Both the position numbers and the translations under genes were made by a program. From positions 1 to 64,000 of the forward strand of contig JAJYWI010000021.1 of the NCBI GenBank assembly GCA_021791535.1: a stretch of 64,000 nt of DNA. Direction: 5' to 3'. This DNA is from Microcaldota archaeon. GTDB taxonomy: Archaea > Micrarchaeota > Micrarchaeia > Micrarchaeales > Micrarchaeaceae. Positions 33,233 to 41,835 of this stretch are shown piece after piece; positions within the stretch are counted from its first letter, which is position 1; every line of letters begins with the position of its first letter. A model generated the notes under the pieces. That model was not told the origin of the DNA and did not search any database. It saw nothing but the letters and a program-made list of their open reading frames with translations.

Positions 33233-35071
33233 ATGAGTCCTATGTCAAAAGCCATTTTGCGCTATCTAGCACTAATGCTTTTCTCTGCTATTATCGCTTT
33301 CCAATTAGCGGCCGCGCAGGGCCCAGGAATGCCGTTCGTAGGCACAGCGTCAATAATGGCCCCGGCTGTTACTGCCAACAATACCGGTGCGTTAACGAAC
33401 ATATCGGTAATGGTAAGAAGCGGAACCGGTAAGGTGACCATAATCGGGCCGCGCAGCGTAGCCGGAGACACAAACGCATCTGCGATCAACGCATCGTTCA
33501 CCGCAGCCCAGTACCTCAATGTTTCACAGGACGCTTACAACTTCACATACACTATAGCGGATTATAACGAGAGCGTATCCGGCCCGAGCGCAGGCACTGC
33601 TATGACCCTGCTTGCGATATCTGCAATATCGGGTAGACCGCTTTTGCATAATTTTACAGTTACAGGAACTATATACAACGGCAGCGTAGGTCCTATCGGA
33701 GGAGTATACGACAAGGCTAGCGCGGCTGCAGCCCACCACATGAAATTCATGATAGTCCCGATGGCGGCTCCAGGCAGCGAGGAGGATATGCTCTATTATT
33801 TGATACAGGGCAGGTTCCACATGCCAGTGATACAGGTCGCTAACATAAGCGCAGCTGCAGGCTATGCATTCGGAGAGGTTCCTATATCCGGTGAGAACAC
33901 CACGTTCAATCCGTACACCGACTACCATACCGGGCTCATACCAATGGCCAACATATCATGCAGCAACGGCTGCGACGCCGCCCCATTCTCAGGCCTGACC
34001 AACTTCACCCTGAACATAACAGCGTCCGAGATAGCGAACGTGTCTGGATACCCGAACGCAACTGCGCAGTTCCGCGCAACGCTTAATCAGAGCAGGGCTA
34101 TAGCGTCACTGGGTTATCTCTACACAGCTGCAGACACAAGCTTCCTCAACTACATAGATGCTTACTACTTCGCGCACAGCGGCGCAACCATAGACAGCGC
34201 GAGGAGCATCCTGCAGAACATAAGCGGCTACTGCACTTCCATCAGCGCTCCTCCGCTTACCGAACAGAACTATGAATGGGTCATCGCAGGCGAGCTCAGG
34301 CAGACGTGGGGATCTTACACGGCAGCAAGCACGCTTTCGCTCTTTTCAAACACCAGCCAGTTCACTACTGACACTGTGCTGGAATCGCTCTACAGCGGCG
34401 CACAGGCCAGCGGCTGGTGCTCAGCCGCCAACTACATGTTTGGCAGCGCGAGCGCCATAGGCGGCACGCCTGTCCATGTACAGCAGAGCCTCTCCTCCAC
34501 TGCAGCTTCTAGGATAAGCCGCGCCTCATCGTACGGCAACAACCTCTATCTTGTCACTGCAGAAGAGGCATACTCGAGCAAGAACTACCCCCTGGCCATA
34601 ATGGATTCTGACTATGCGTATGCATCAGGGCTTGCAGGAACTACGAGCCAGAACATGACCGACGCACAGTTAATTAGCGCTGCAAGCGCGATAGCGCACA
34701 ACTCTACTTATGGCGCATGGGCCGCGCAGTTCGCCAACGAGGCTATGTTCTACGTGCGCGAGTCGGGGATAACAAACAGCGTAAACGGCTCCCGCTCCTA
34801 TGCTCTGCAGGCTTACAGCGCAGCGCTCCTCGCGCAGCAGATGAGCAATGGCACCAAGCTCATATACCAGAGCCTCTCGCCAGGGGCTGCCACCACTACA
34901 GTCGCGCCTACGCAGGCGACTCAGACGCTGCAGTTCTACAACGTGCAGTTGCTGGTGCTCTATGGGATATTTGCAGTGCTTGTGGCGATATTTATAGTCG
35001 ATTTCATCATATTGGTCCTTGTGTCAAAGATGCTGCGTCGCAGCAGGGGAAGGAGACCTAGAAGGAGATGA
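33233..35071 (+). CDS. Secreted, membrane-anchored Lon-type (S16) serine protease
   Basis: 612 residues. A signal peptide (residues about 8-28, ending AAAQG) is followed by a Lon proteolytic domain outside the membrane: catalytic Ser119 in SVSGPSAGTAM and Lys161 in GGVYDKASAA. The remaining ~380 residues carry many NxS/T sequons and helical repeat-like segments. A C-terminal membrane helix (about 573-598) ends in a basic tail RRSRGRRPRRR, giving a type I membrane layout. There is no AAA+ domain, so it degrades without ATP or acts on short peptides. It is preceded by TATA box TTTTTATAGG (about 33207-33216). Confidence 0.82.
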   Translation: MSPMSKAILRYLALMLFSAIIAFQLAAAQGPGMPFVGTASIMAPAVTANNTGALTNISVMVRSGTGKVTIIGPRSVAGDTNASAINASFTAAQYLNVSQDAYNFTYTIADYNESVSGPSAGTAMTLLAISAISGRPLLHNFTVTGTIYNGSVGPIGGVYDKASAAAAHHMKFMIVPMAAPGSEEDMLYYLIQGRFHMPVIQVANISAAAGYAFGEVPISGENTTFNPYTDYHTGLIPMANISCSNGCDAAPFSGLTNFTLNITASEIANVSGYPNATAQFRATLNQSRAIASLGYLYTAADTSFLNYIDAYYFAHSGATIDSARSILQNISGYCTSISAPPLTEQNYEWVIAGELRQTWGSYTAASTLSLFSNTSQFTTDTVLESLYSGAQASGWCSAANYMFGSASAIGGTPVHVQQSLSSTAASRISRASSYGNNLYLVTAEEAYSSKNYPLAIMDSDYAYASGLAGTTSQNMTDAQLISAASAIAHNSTYGAWAAQFANEAMFYVRESGITNSVNGSRSYALQAYSAALLAQQMSNGTKLIYQSLSPGAATTTVAPTQATQTLQFYNVQLLVLYGIFAVLVAIFIVDFIILVLVSKMLRRSRGRRPRRR

Positions 35072-35075
35072 TAGT

Positions 35076-35240
35076 ATGGTGATGCCAGGCAAAACATGCG
35101 TTTCGTGCGGAAGGCTTACGAACGAGTATACCGAGTTCAAATGCCCCAAGTGCGGAAATAGCGTCATTATAAGGTGCCACCACTGCAGAGAGATATCAAA
35201 TATTTACAAGTGCACTGAGTGCGGGTTCGAGGGGCCATAA
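35076..35240 (+). CDS. Zinc-ribbon protein, HVO_2753-type
   Basis: 54 residues with four Cys pairs: CVSC, CPKC, CHHC and CTEC, giving two zinc ribbons. The family is common next to aEF1-beta in archaea and is thought to bind RNA or act in translation. The ATG at 35076 is preceded by GAAGGAGATGATAG (ribosome binding site GGAG). Its stop overlaps the next ATG (TAATG). Confidence 0.85.
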   Translation: MVMPGKTCVSCGRLTNEYTEFKCPKCGNSVIIRCHHCREISNIYKCTECGFEGP

Positions 35241-35488
35241 TGTCTCGAGTATCTGTGATATTCAAGGTTTACCCGAAGGAGGGAGCGATAGACGAGACTG
35301 CGAATAGGATAAAGGAGCAGTTGAAGCCTGTCGCAATACAATCCGAGGAGGTTGCGTTCGGCATCAAGGTGATAAAGGCACGCTTCGTATTCGACAACGA
35401 AAAGACCAATTCTTCCAGCATAGAGAACCAGATAAGGAAGATTGACGGGGTTAGCGAGATAGAGGTAGAGGAGGAGAGCCTCATCTGA
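35240..35488 (+). CDS. Translation elongation factor aEF1-beta
   Basis: An 82-residue ferredoxin-like guanine-nucleotide exchange factor for aEF1A. Recognised by SVIFKVYPKEGAIDETANRI at the start and the conserved SSSIENQIRKIDGVSEIEVEEESLI-type C-terminal strand and helix pattern (GVSEIEVEE). The length is typical. It overlaps the zinc-ribbon stop by one base, so the two are coupled. Confidence 0.9.
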   Translation: MSRVSVIFKVYPKEGAIDETANRIKEQLKPVAIQSEEVAFGIKVIKARFVFDNEKTNSSSIENQIRKIDGVSEIEVEEESLI

Positions 35489-35536
35489 CCGCTTCGATAG
35501 CATTTTATAGCTGAAATACGATGCTGGCTTGGTCTT

Positions 35537-37846
35537 ATGATAAAGGAGATAGAGCTCCGCAACTGGAGGACCCACGGGCATACGAAGATGTCATTCCAGA
35601 AAGGCGTCAATGTCCTTGTAGGCATAATGGGGTCTGGCAAAAGCTCTGTCATGGAGGCGATATCGTTCGCGCTTTTCGGCACATTCCCTATGGTAAAGCA
35701 GAGGAGGGCCAAACTGGAGGGGATGATAAAGAACAGGCCTGTGCAGGAGAGCGAGGCTGAGGTACGGCTGACTTTCGAGGTCGGCAAGGACGAGTATACA
35801 GTCACAAGGAGGATAACCGGCGCAGGGTCCACCACAGCCAGGCTGGATAAGAACGGTGCGCACCTCCAGTCACAGCCGGTCAGGGTGAATGAGGAGATAG
35901 CTAGCGTGCTGAAGGTGGATTACGACACTTTTGCACGTGCGATATACGCTGAGCAGAATGGGCTGGAGTACTTCCTAGACATAGCCAAAGGCGACAGGAA
36001 GAAGCAGATAGACGGCATGCTCGGCCTCGACCAGTTCGCCACCGCCGAGGAGAACTGCACAACGCTGATAAACAACATAAAGGCCGCAACAAGCGGCGAG
36101 GAAAGCATCCTGGCAGGGATGGACGTCGCATCGTTGACGAAGCAGCTCGAGAGGGCAGCCTCAGAGAAGGAAGCGGCTCTTAAGGAGATTAGCGATTTGA
36201 AGAGGAGCGAAGCATCGATCAAGGCAGACCTTGAGAGGATCAACGAGTTGATGGCGAAGCAGCGCCAGATGTACAAGAGGAAGGAGGAGCTGCTGAAGAA
36301 GGCAGCCGAGCTCTCGGGCAGGGTGCAGCTCCTGAAAGAGGAACTGGAAAAGATAAACGCAAAGACGAAAAGCCTGATGGAAAGCGCAGTCTATAATGCG
36401 ATGGTGCAACAGCTGGCCAAGGAGAAGGAATCAAAAGAGGAGATAGAGAGCGCGGAAAAGATGGTCAGGTCTATAATGAAGGAGGTGGCAGGCCTGCAGG
36501 CGTCAATAAAGAATGATGAGAGGAGGCTGGCTGAAAAGATTAAGGTTGAGGCGCAGGCGAAGCTCGGGAGCGTACCTTCCCTTGAAAAGGAGCTCGCCTT
36601 AGAGACGGAATCTCTCAACGCGTTGATTAACAGCGCAGCACTCGGCAGGAGCAGGTTCTCAGACATCGACGCTTCGCTCAAGGAACTGCGGAAACACCTC
36701 GCCAAATGCCCAATATGCGAGCGGGAGTTGGGCGCTGAGCTGAGCGAGCGGCTGATAGCGGCAAAGCAGGCGGAGGCGGACGCGCTGCAAAAAGGGATAG
36801 TGCAGAGCGATACGCTGATAGAGCAGAAAAGGGCCGCTGTAAAAAGGATTGGCGAAGAGATTGCTGTACTTTCGCGCGCGAACAGCAGGCTTGAGGAATA
36901 CGCCGGCGTCGAGGAGGCGCTGCTGAGGAACAGGGAGCACTTCGCCAGGCTTTCCAAGGACCTGGAGGAATCTGCAAGGATGCTTGAGGACAGGAAGCTT
37001 GAGCTAGAAAAGCTGAAAGAAAAGACACAGGATACACGTGCAATGCTTGAGCTGTACAAGAAAAAGGCCGAGTATGAGACCGAGATGGTCAACTGCTCGA
37101 AGCTGGCTGAGAACAACAGGCGCGAATCTGAATCTATCACCGTAAGCCAGAGCGACCTTGATTCGATGCAAAGCAGCCTTACGGAGAGGAGCGCTGCGCT
37201 TGCAAAGGCCACCGCTACAATCACAGGGGCGGAGAAACAGGTAGCCGGGCTTGATGCAAACATCGCAAGCCTGGTGAAGCAGATAGACAGCATAAAGGAG
37301 CTGCAGCAGAGGATAGAGAGGCGCAGGTCCGTGCTGAAGAACCTCAATATCTTCAAGACATCGCTCGTCGACACCGAGGCATTCCTGCGCGGCAGGCTCA
37401 CGCAGTCTATAAACAGCCTGATGCAGGGCATCTGGCCAGATCTTTACCCGTATGCGGACTACCAGAGGCTGAGGCTGAGCGCGAAGCCTGACGACTACCT
37501 GCTTGAGGTGGATGTGCAGAGCAATGGCGCGAGCGACTGGGTACAGGTGGATGCGGTCGCCAGCGGCGGCGAGCGCAGCATCGCCTGCTTAGCGATGCGC
37601 ATAGCCCTCTCAATGGTGGTCGTACCGAACCTCAGGTGGCTGATACTCGACGAACCCACTCACAACATAGACGCTAGCGGCATATCGAAGCTGATAAGCG
37701 TACTCGGAGACACGCTGCCAAATGTCGTGGAGCAGGTGTTCATAATAACGCATGATGATAATCTGAAGCAGATAACGTCAGCGAAGGTGTACCAGCTCGA
37801 GCGCGACAAGGGCTCCGCCGGGTCGACGACGGTCTCAGAACTGTAG
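35537..37846 (+). CDS. rad50: DNA repair ATPase Rad50
   Basis: An SMC-like protein of 769 residues. Walker A is GIMGSGKSSVMEA (about residues 29-41), followed by a Q-loop (AEQNGL, about 140), a coiled coil of about 250 residues, the zinc hook CPIC (about residues 392-395), a second coil, signature ASGGERSIA (about 675) and Walker B LILDEPTHNID (about 698). The coils are short for Rad50. Mre11, HerA and NurA, its usual operon partners, are not adjacent. It ends 12 bases inside the convergent ftsZ gene. Confidence 0.9.
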   Translation: MIKEIELRNWRTHGHTKMSFQKGVNVLVGIMGSGKSSVMEAISFALFGTFPMVKQRRAKLEGMIKNRPVQESEAEVRLTFEVGKDEYTVTRRITGAGSTTARLDKNGAHLQSQPVRVNEEIASVLKVDYDTFARAIYAEQNGLEYFLDIAKGDRKKQIDGMLGLDQFATAEENCTTLINNIKAATSGEESILAGMDVASLTKQLERAASEKEAALKEISDLKRSEASIKADLERINELMAKQRQMYKRKEELLKKAAELSGRVQLLKEELEKINAKTKSLMESAVYNAMVQQLAKEKESKEEIESAEKMVRSIMKEVAGLQASIKNDERRLAEKIKVEAQAKLGSVPSLEKELALETESLNALINSAALGRSRFSDIDASLKELRKHLAKCPICERELGAELSERLIAAKQAEADALQKGIVQSDTLIEQKRAAVKRIGEEIAVLSRANSRLEEYAGVEEALLRNREHFARLSKDLEESARMLEDRKLELEKLKEKTQDTRAMLELYKKKAEYETEMVNCSKLAENNRRESESITVSQSDLDSMQSSLTERSAALAKATATITGAEKQVAGLDANIASLVKQIDSIKELQQRIERRRSVLKNLNIFKTSLVDTEAFLRGRLTQSINSLMQGIWPDLYPYADYQRLRLSAKPDDYLLEVDVQSNGASDWVQVDAVASGGERSIACLAMRIALSMVVVPNLRWLILDEPTHNIDASGISKLISVLGDTLPNVVEQVFIITHDDNLKQITSAKVYQLERDKGSAGSTTVSEL

Positions 37847-38881
37847 GCTGCCAAGGCCGAAGTCCTCCCTCCCCTCGTCCTTGTTGCTGCCCATTATCGA
37901 TGAGCTCTTCACTCCTGTGAATATCGCTATGACTTCAATCTTTCCGCTATAAGATGGGTCTATCCTCGCCCCCCAGACGACGCTCGCGTTTGGCGATGTC
38001 ACTGCAGTCAGCCTCCTTGCGACCTCGTTCGCCTCTCCAAGCGTCATGTCCTCCCCCCCTGTTATGTGTATAAGCACGCTTGTGGCTCCCTCGTAGTCGA
38101 CATCGAGCAGCTTGTTCTTCAATGTATCGTTGACAACGTCATCCACCTTGTTGCTCCCCTTGCCCTCCCCTACGCTTATCATCGCAAGGCCGCCGCTGCT
38201 CATAACGTTCTTCACGTCAGCGTAATCTAGGTTTATCAGGCTAGGCAGGTTTATCGTCTCCGTTATTCCCCTGACAGCCCTGGACGCCACCTCATCTGCA
38301 ATCTTGAATGCCTGCTCCATTGCTACATTCGGGTAAAGGTCGACCAACCTCTGGTTGTCTATGACTATCAGCGTGTCTATGTTGCGCCTGAGCTCCTCTA
38401 TCCCTCTCCTTGCCACATCTATCCTTACGCGCTCCAGAGAGAACGGGAACGTAACAATGCCTATTACGACTGCACCGGCCCTCTTCGCTATCTCTGCTAC
38501 CACCGGCGCGGCGCCTGTGCCGGTCCCGCCGCCCATGCCTGCTGTGATGAACACCAGGTTGTAATCGGTTAGCGCACTCTCAAGCTCGGTCCTGGAATAC
38601 TGCGCCGCCTTGTTTGCTACCTCCGGGAAGCCACCTGCACCGAGCCCCCTCGTAAGCGCCCCGCCTACGAGTATGCGTCTTATGTTTGCATCTAGGGTAT
38701 TCAGGTGCTTGCCATCTGTGTTGATAGCTATAAGGCTGGCGCCCCTCACGCCCATCTTGCTTATCCTCTGTATCGTGTTGCTGCCGCCGCCTCCTATGCC
38801 GCAGACGGCTATCCTCGCACGGAAGAGCTCCTCATCGCTCACGCCTGCCGACTGGCTCAATGCCGCATCAACAAGCTCCAT
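37835..38881 (-). CDS. ftsZ: Cell division GTPase FtsZ
   Basis: A tubulin-like GTPase that builds the division ring. The ATG at 38881 gives 348 residues; the frame is open to 39046, but a TATA box (TTTATAAC, about 38908-38915) lies in that extension. GTP-binding loops: GIGGGGSNT, the tubulin signature MGGGTGTGAAP, and NLDYADVKNVM (T7 loop). The last ~15 residues (EGREDFGLGSLQF) may be the protein-binding tail. Convergent and overlapping with rad50. Confidence 0.95.
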   Translation of the reverse strand: MELVDAALSQSAGVSDEELFRARIAVCGIGGGGSNTIQRISKMGVRGASLIAINTDGKHLNTLDANIRRILVGGALTRGLGAGGFPEVANKAAQYSRTELESALTDYNLVFITAGMGGGTGTGAAPVVAEIAKRAGAVVIGIVTFPFSLERVRIDVARRGIEELRRNIDTLIVIDNQRLVDLYPNVAMEQAFKIADEVASRAVRGITETINLPSLINLDYADVKNVMSSGGLAMISVGEGKGSNKVDDVVNDTLKNKLLDVDYEGATSVLIHITGGEDMTLGEANEVARRLTAVTSPNASVVWGARIDPSYSGKIEVIAIFTGVKSSSIMGSNKDEGREDFGLGSLQF

Positions 38882-39020
38882 TCCAACACATTGAGCACTC
38901 TCAGGTAAGTTATAAATAGATTTTGAGGGACGGAAGGCGCATGGACGCATGCCGACCAGTAGCATTTTTATAGGTTGCCGCGGCATTACTAGTGCTTCTT
39001 GTTCTGAAGAAGGTTTTTGT

Positions 39021-39554
39021 ATGGCCAGATTAAGGCCTGCACGCACATGCAGGATCCCGAACTCGCAGGCATGGGCGAGATACTCGCTCAGGAAGCCGAG
39101 GAAGAACTACGTAAGGGCACTTCCGCACTCGAGCCTGAACGTGTTCAAGACAGGCGTAGATAGCGGAGCGTATGACACAGCTGTAACACTCGACTGCGAG
39201 AGGCTTGTGCAGCTCAGGTCAAATGCGCTCGAGGCAGCAAGGATAGCAGCCGGCAAGTATCTGGAAGCTAACATACCTGGTGAATACTGGTTCACGCTCA
39301 GCGTCTACCCGCACAACGTGATAAGGGAGAAGCGCATGGCTACCGGTGCAGGCGCAGACAGGATATCCCAGGGAATGACACTTGCATTCGGCAAGCCGGT
39401 ATCTGTAGCTGCAAGGGTCAGGCCAGGACAACCGGTTTTCCTTATAAAGATAAATGGCGCGAATCTCGACGTGGCAAAGAAGGCGCTCAAGAGGGCCATG
39501 TCGAAGCTATCCGGCAGCTACAGGATAAGCTCAGTGCCTATACTTGCGTCGTAG
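39021..39554 (+). CDS. rpl10e: Ribosomal protein L10e (uL16)
   Basis: A large-subunit protein at the central protuberance. It has 177 residues from the ATG at 39021 (MARLRPARTCRIPNSQAW), the usual archaeal start. Conserved HNVIREKRMATGAGADRI loop region and AFGKPVSVAARV follow. The frame upstream to 38949 is not needed. Dph2 starts 8 bases after its stop, so the two translation genes are co-transcribed. Confidence 0.95.
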   Translation: MARLRPARTCRIPNSQAWARYSLRKPRKNYVRALPHSSLNVFKTGVDSGAYDTAVTLDCERLVQLRSNALEAARIAAGKYLEANIPGEYWFTLSVYPHNVIREKRMATGAGADRISQGMTLAFGKPVSVAARVRPGQPVFLIKINGANLDVAKKALKRAMSKLSGSYRISSVPILAS

Positions 39555-39562
39555 TTGTTTAG

Positions 39563-40492
39563 ATGCGATTACTTCTGCAGTTCCCAGAGGGGCTGAAGCA
39601 GCAGGCCTTGGCATACGCCAAGAGCCTAGAGAAGGACGGCAACGAGGTATCCGTGTCTGCTTCGCCAACATTCGGCGCATGCGACTTAGCCATAGACGAG
39701 GCACGCAGCATAAATGCCGACAAACTGATCCACTTCGGGCACGCAGAGTTCCACAGGGTCGATTTCAATGTGGAGTACGTAGAGTACAATGTGGATGCGC
39801 CGCTAGGCATACTTGCGGAATCGCTCGATGCTATACTGGATTATGGTACAATAGGGCTTGTTACTACGATCCAGCACATCCACCAGATAGATGCCATAAC
39901 CGAGTTCTATGAGAGGAATGGAAAGAAGGTCGTGATAGGCAAGCCATACGGTTTCGCTAAGAAGCCAGGGCAGATACTCGGTTGCGACGTAGGCAGCGCT
40001 GCGAGCATAGACCGCGATGTAGACGCATTCGTCTATTTCGGCGGGGGCATGTTCCATCCGCTAGGCGCGCTGCTAAGCACTACAAAACCCTTCATAGTCG
40101 TTGAGCCGTTCGCAAACAAGGTAGAGGTCATAGACCGGTACAGGAAATTGTATGCCGGAAGGAGCAGAGGGAAGGTCATGAAGGCTGTCGATGCAAAGAG
40201 CTTCGGGATACTCCTTACCACAAAAAATGGGCAGCACAACGAGGCGCTCGCTCGCATACTGAAGGCGAGGATAGAGCAGGATGGGCTTACCGCCTGCGTG
40301 CTTACGTCAAATACCTTCGACTTCGTATCTTTGGAGAACATGAGGGAATTCGATGCCTTCGTCAACACAGCATGCCCCAGGATAGCGATAGACGACACCG
40401 ATAGGATAAGCAAACCGCTGCTGAGTGCGAACGAGCTTATGGAGGTGCTCAGGATGAAGAAGGAGCTCGCAGAGATTAGGGCGAAGAGATGA
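39563..40492 (+). CDS. dph2: Diphthamide biosynthesis enzyme Dph2
   Basis: A radical-SAM-like [4Fe-4S] enzyme transferring the aminocarboxypropyl group of SAM to a histidine of elongation factor aEF2. It has 309 residues. The three cluster Cys are visible in FGACDLA (about residue 34), LGCDVGSA (about 138) and NTACPRIAIDD (about 273). Start ATG at 39563. It sits beside L10e, consistent with translation context. Confidence 0.93.
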   Translation: MRLLLQFPEGLKQQALAYAKSLEKDGNEVSVSASPTFGACDLAIDEARSINADKLIHFGHAEFHRVDFNVEYVEYNVDAPLGILAESLDAILDYGTIGLVTTIQHIHQIDAITEFYERNGKKVVIGKPYGFAKKPGQILGCDVGSAASIDRDVDAFVYFGGGMFHPLGALLSTTKPFIVVEPFANKVEVIDRYRKLYAGRSRGKVMKAVDAKSFGILLTTKNGQHNEALARILKARIEQDGLTACVLTSNTFDFVSLENMREFDAFVNTACPRIAIDDTDRISKPLLSANELMEVLRMKKELAEIRAKR

Positions 40493-40540
40493 ATCGCGCG
40501 GACGCCAAGCTTTGTCTAAGGAAAGAAAAGGGGGAGCTTC

Positions 40541-41095
40541 CTACGTGGCCTTTAGCGTAGCCGTTGCAATCTGAACGAATTGCGCCCCGCTTATATCGGT
40601 TGTTGTATACTCCGCCCAGAGCGCGCCGCTGTATGATGTGCCAATCGTGCTTGAGAACGACGCTCCGCATGATGCCGTCCCTCCACTCAGTGTAACAGGC
40701 GCGGTAAGTGATATAGTCAACGTCCCTCCGCTTGTTATAGTGTTTGAGTATCCGTAATAGACGCACGACGTCAGGCTGTTTGAGACGGTGCTAGGCGTTC
40801 CGCCGCCCGACACTAAGAATATATTAGCCGACTGCCATGTAGCGCCTGTCGCCTGGCCTATTACCGCGCTAAACGTTCCTGCGTGCAGAAGAGGGCTCGA
40901 GCAGAAGTACCCGGATGCCGGTATGCATATGGTCCCTACGAACGAACTGCCGCTGAACACTCCTAGCGAGAAAAGCGCCCCGAGTACTATGGCTATGATC
41001 AATATGGCCCAACCGTATGTCATTAGGTACTCCATGGCCGACTGTGCGCGTTCGCTTCTGCTATTGAAGTGCATGCTCATACGCATCCAGTGCAT
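40541..41095 (-). CDS. Type IV pilin-like surface protein (class III signal peptide), copy 1
   Basis: About 184 residues, possibly shorter if a later ATG in MHWMRMSMHF is used. The N-terminus ERAQSAMEYLMTYGWAILI carries the QxSxEYL class III signal processed by archaeal prepilin peptidase (cut before Gln), then the assembly helix. The remaining ~120 residues are a Ser/Thr/Gly-rich beta domain with several Cys pairs (TICIPASGYFCSSPL). Its first ~65 residues are nearly identical to the next gene's. It would assemble into a surface filament (inference). No PilB-type ATPase or PilC is nearby. Confidence 0.82.
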   Translation of the reverse strand: MHWMRMSMHFNSRSERAQSAMEYLMTYGWAILIIAIVLGALFSLGVFSGSSFVGTICIPASGYFCSSPLLHAGTFSAVIGQATGATWQSANIFLVSGGGTPSTVSNSLTSCVYYGYSNTITSGGTLTISLTAPVTLSGGTASCGASFSSTIGTSYSGALWAEYTTTDISGAQFVQIATATLKAT

Positions 41096-41116
41096 TTGTG
41101 CCCCTCTTCCAGAAGG

Positions 41117-41635
41117 TTACACCGCCTTCAGCGTCACAGTTGCGATTTGCGATACGAGTTCTGGCCCGCCTGACGTAGTTGTATACCATGCCCATATTGC
41201 ACCGCTTGTAGATGCACCTATCGTGCTTGGCAACGCGACGGGAGTATCTGCGCTGGTTATGCTGTTCACTACGCTAAACGAAGCAGTGGCGCCGCTTGTA
41301 AGACCGCCGCTAACGGTTAGTATAGCGCCTGTGGCCGCTGGCACTGTATTAGACGGCGTGCCTCCTCCGGTAACAAATGCAAATGTAGCTGAGGTCCATG
41401 TGATTCCTGTGCTCTGACCAAGCGTTGCCGTGAAAGTCCCCGCATGCAACAGCGGCGAAGTGCACTCGTATCCTGATGCTGCGATGCATGTTGTCCCTAC
41501 GAACGAACTGCCGCTGAATACTCCCAACGAGAAGAGTGCACCGAGCACTATTGCAATTATGAGTATGGCCCAGCCATACGTCATAAGGTATTCCATGGCG
41601 CTTTGCGCCTTTAGATTGCGTCCTTTAAGTGGCAT
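41117..41635 (-). CDS. Type IV pilin-like surface protein (class III signal peptide), copy 2
   Basis: A 172-residue paralogue located just upstream of copy 1. LKAQSAMEYLMTYGWAILI then the same assembly helix, FSLGVFSGSSFVGTTCIAASGY and SPLLHAGTF, closely match copy 1. The C-terminal domains diverge more but share the plan (GGGTPS, then a strand-rich region and TVTLKAV). Only 21 bases separate the two, so this is a tandem duplication in one operon. The TATA-like ATTTAAGCG (about 41671-41679) lies upstream. Confidence 0.83.
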   Translation of the reverse strand: MPLKGRNLKAQSAMEYLMTYGWAILIIAIVLGALFSLGVFSGSSFVGTTCIAASGYECTSPLLHAGTFTATLGQSTGITWTSATFAFVTGGGTPSNTVPAATGAILTVSGGLTSGATASFSVVNSITSADTPVALPSTIGASTSGAIWAWYTTTSGGPELVSQIATVTLKAV

Positions 41636-41835
41636 CCTTACACCTAACCCTATTAAACAATAAACACGCTTAAATACCTTTCGTGAGTCTGCGATGCAGT
41701 TGCGAGAGAATTGGTTAGAAAGAGTTAAAAAGATTTTTTGAGGATTACGCTGCGATAGGATGGCTCGCTCCTCGCGGCAGTGTACAAAAGCTGAGCATAA
41801 TAAATAGTTGCTGCTGATTATAGTATGGTGAAAGC

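Noticed and set aside
33524-33928. Long minus-strand frame inside the Lon-type protease gene
   Set aside because: Shadow of a strongly supported gene with signal peptide, catalytic residues and anchor.
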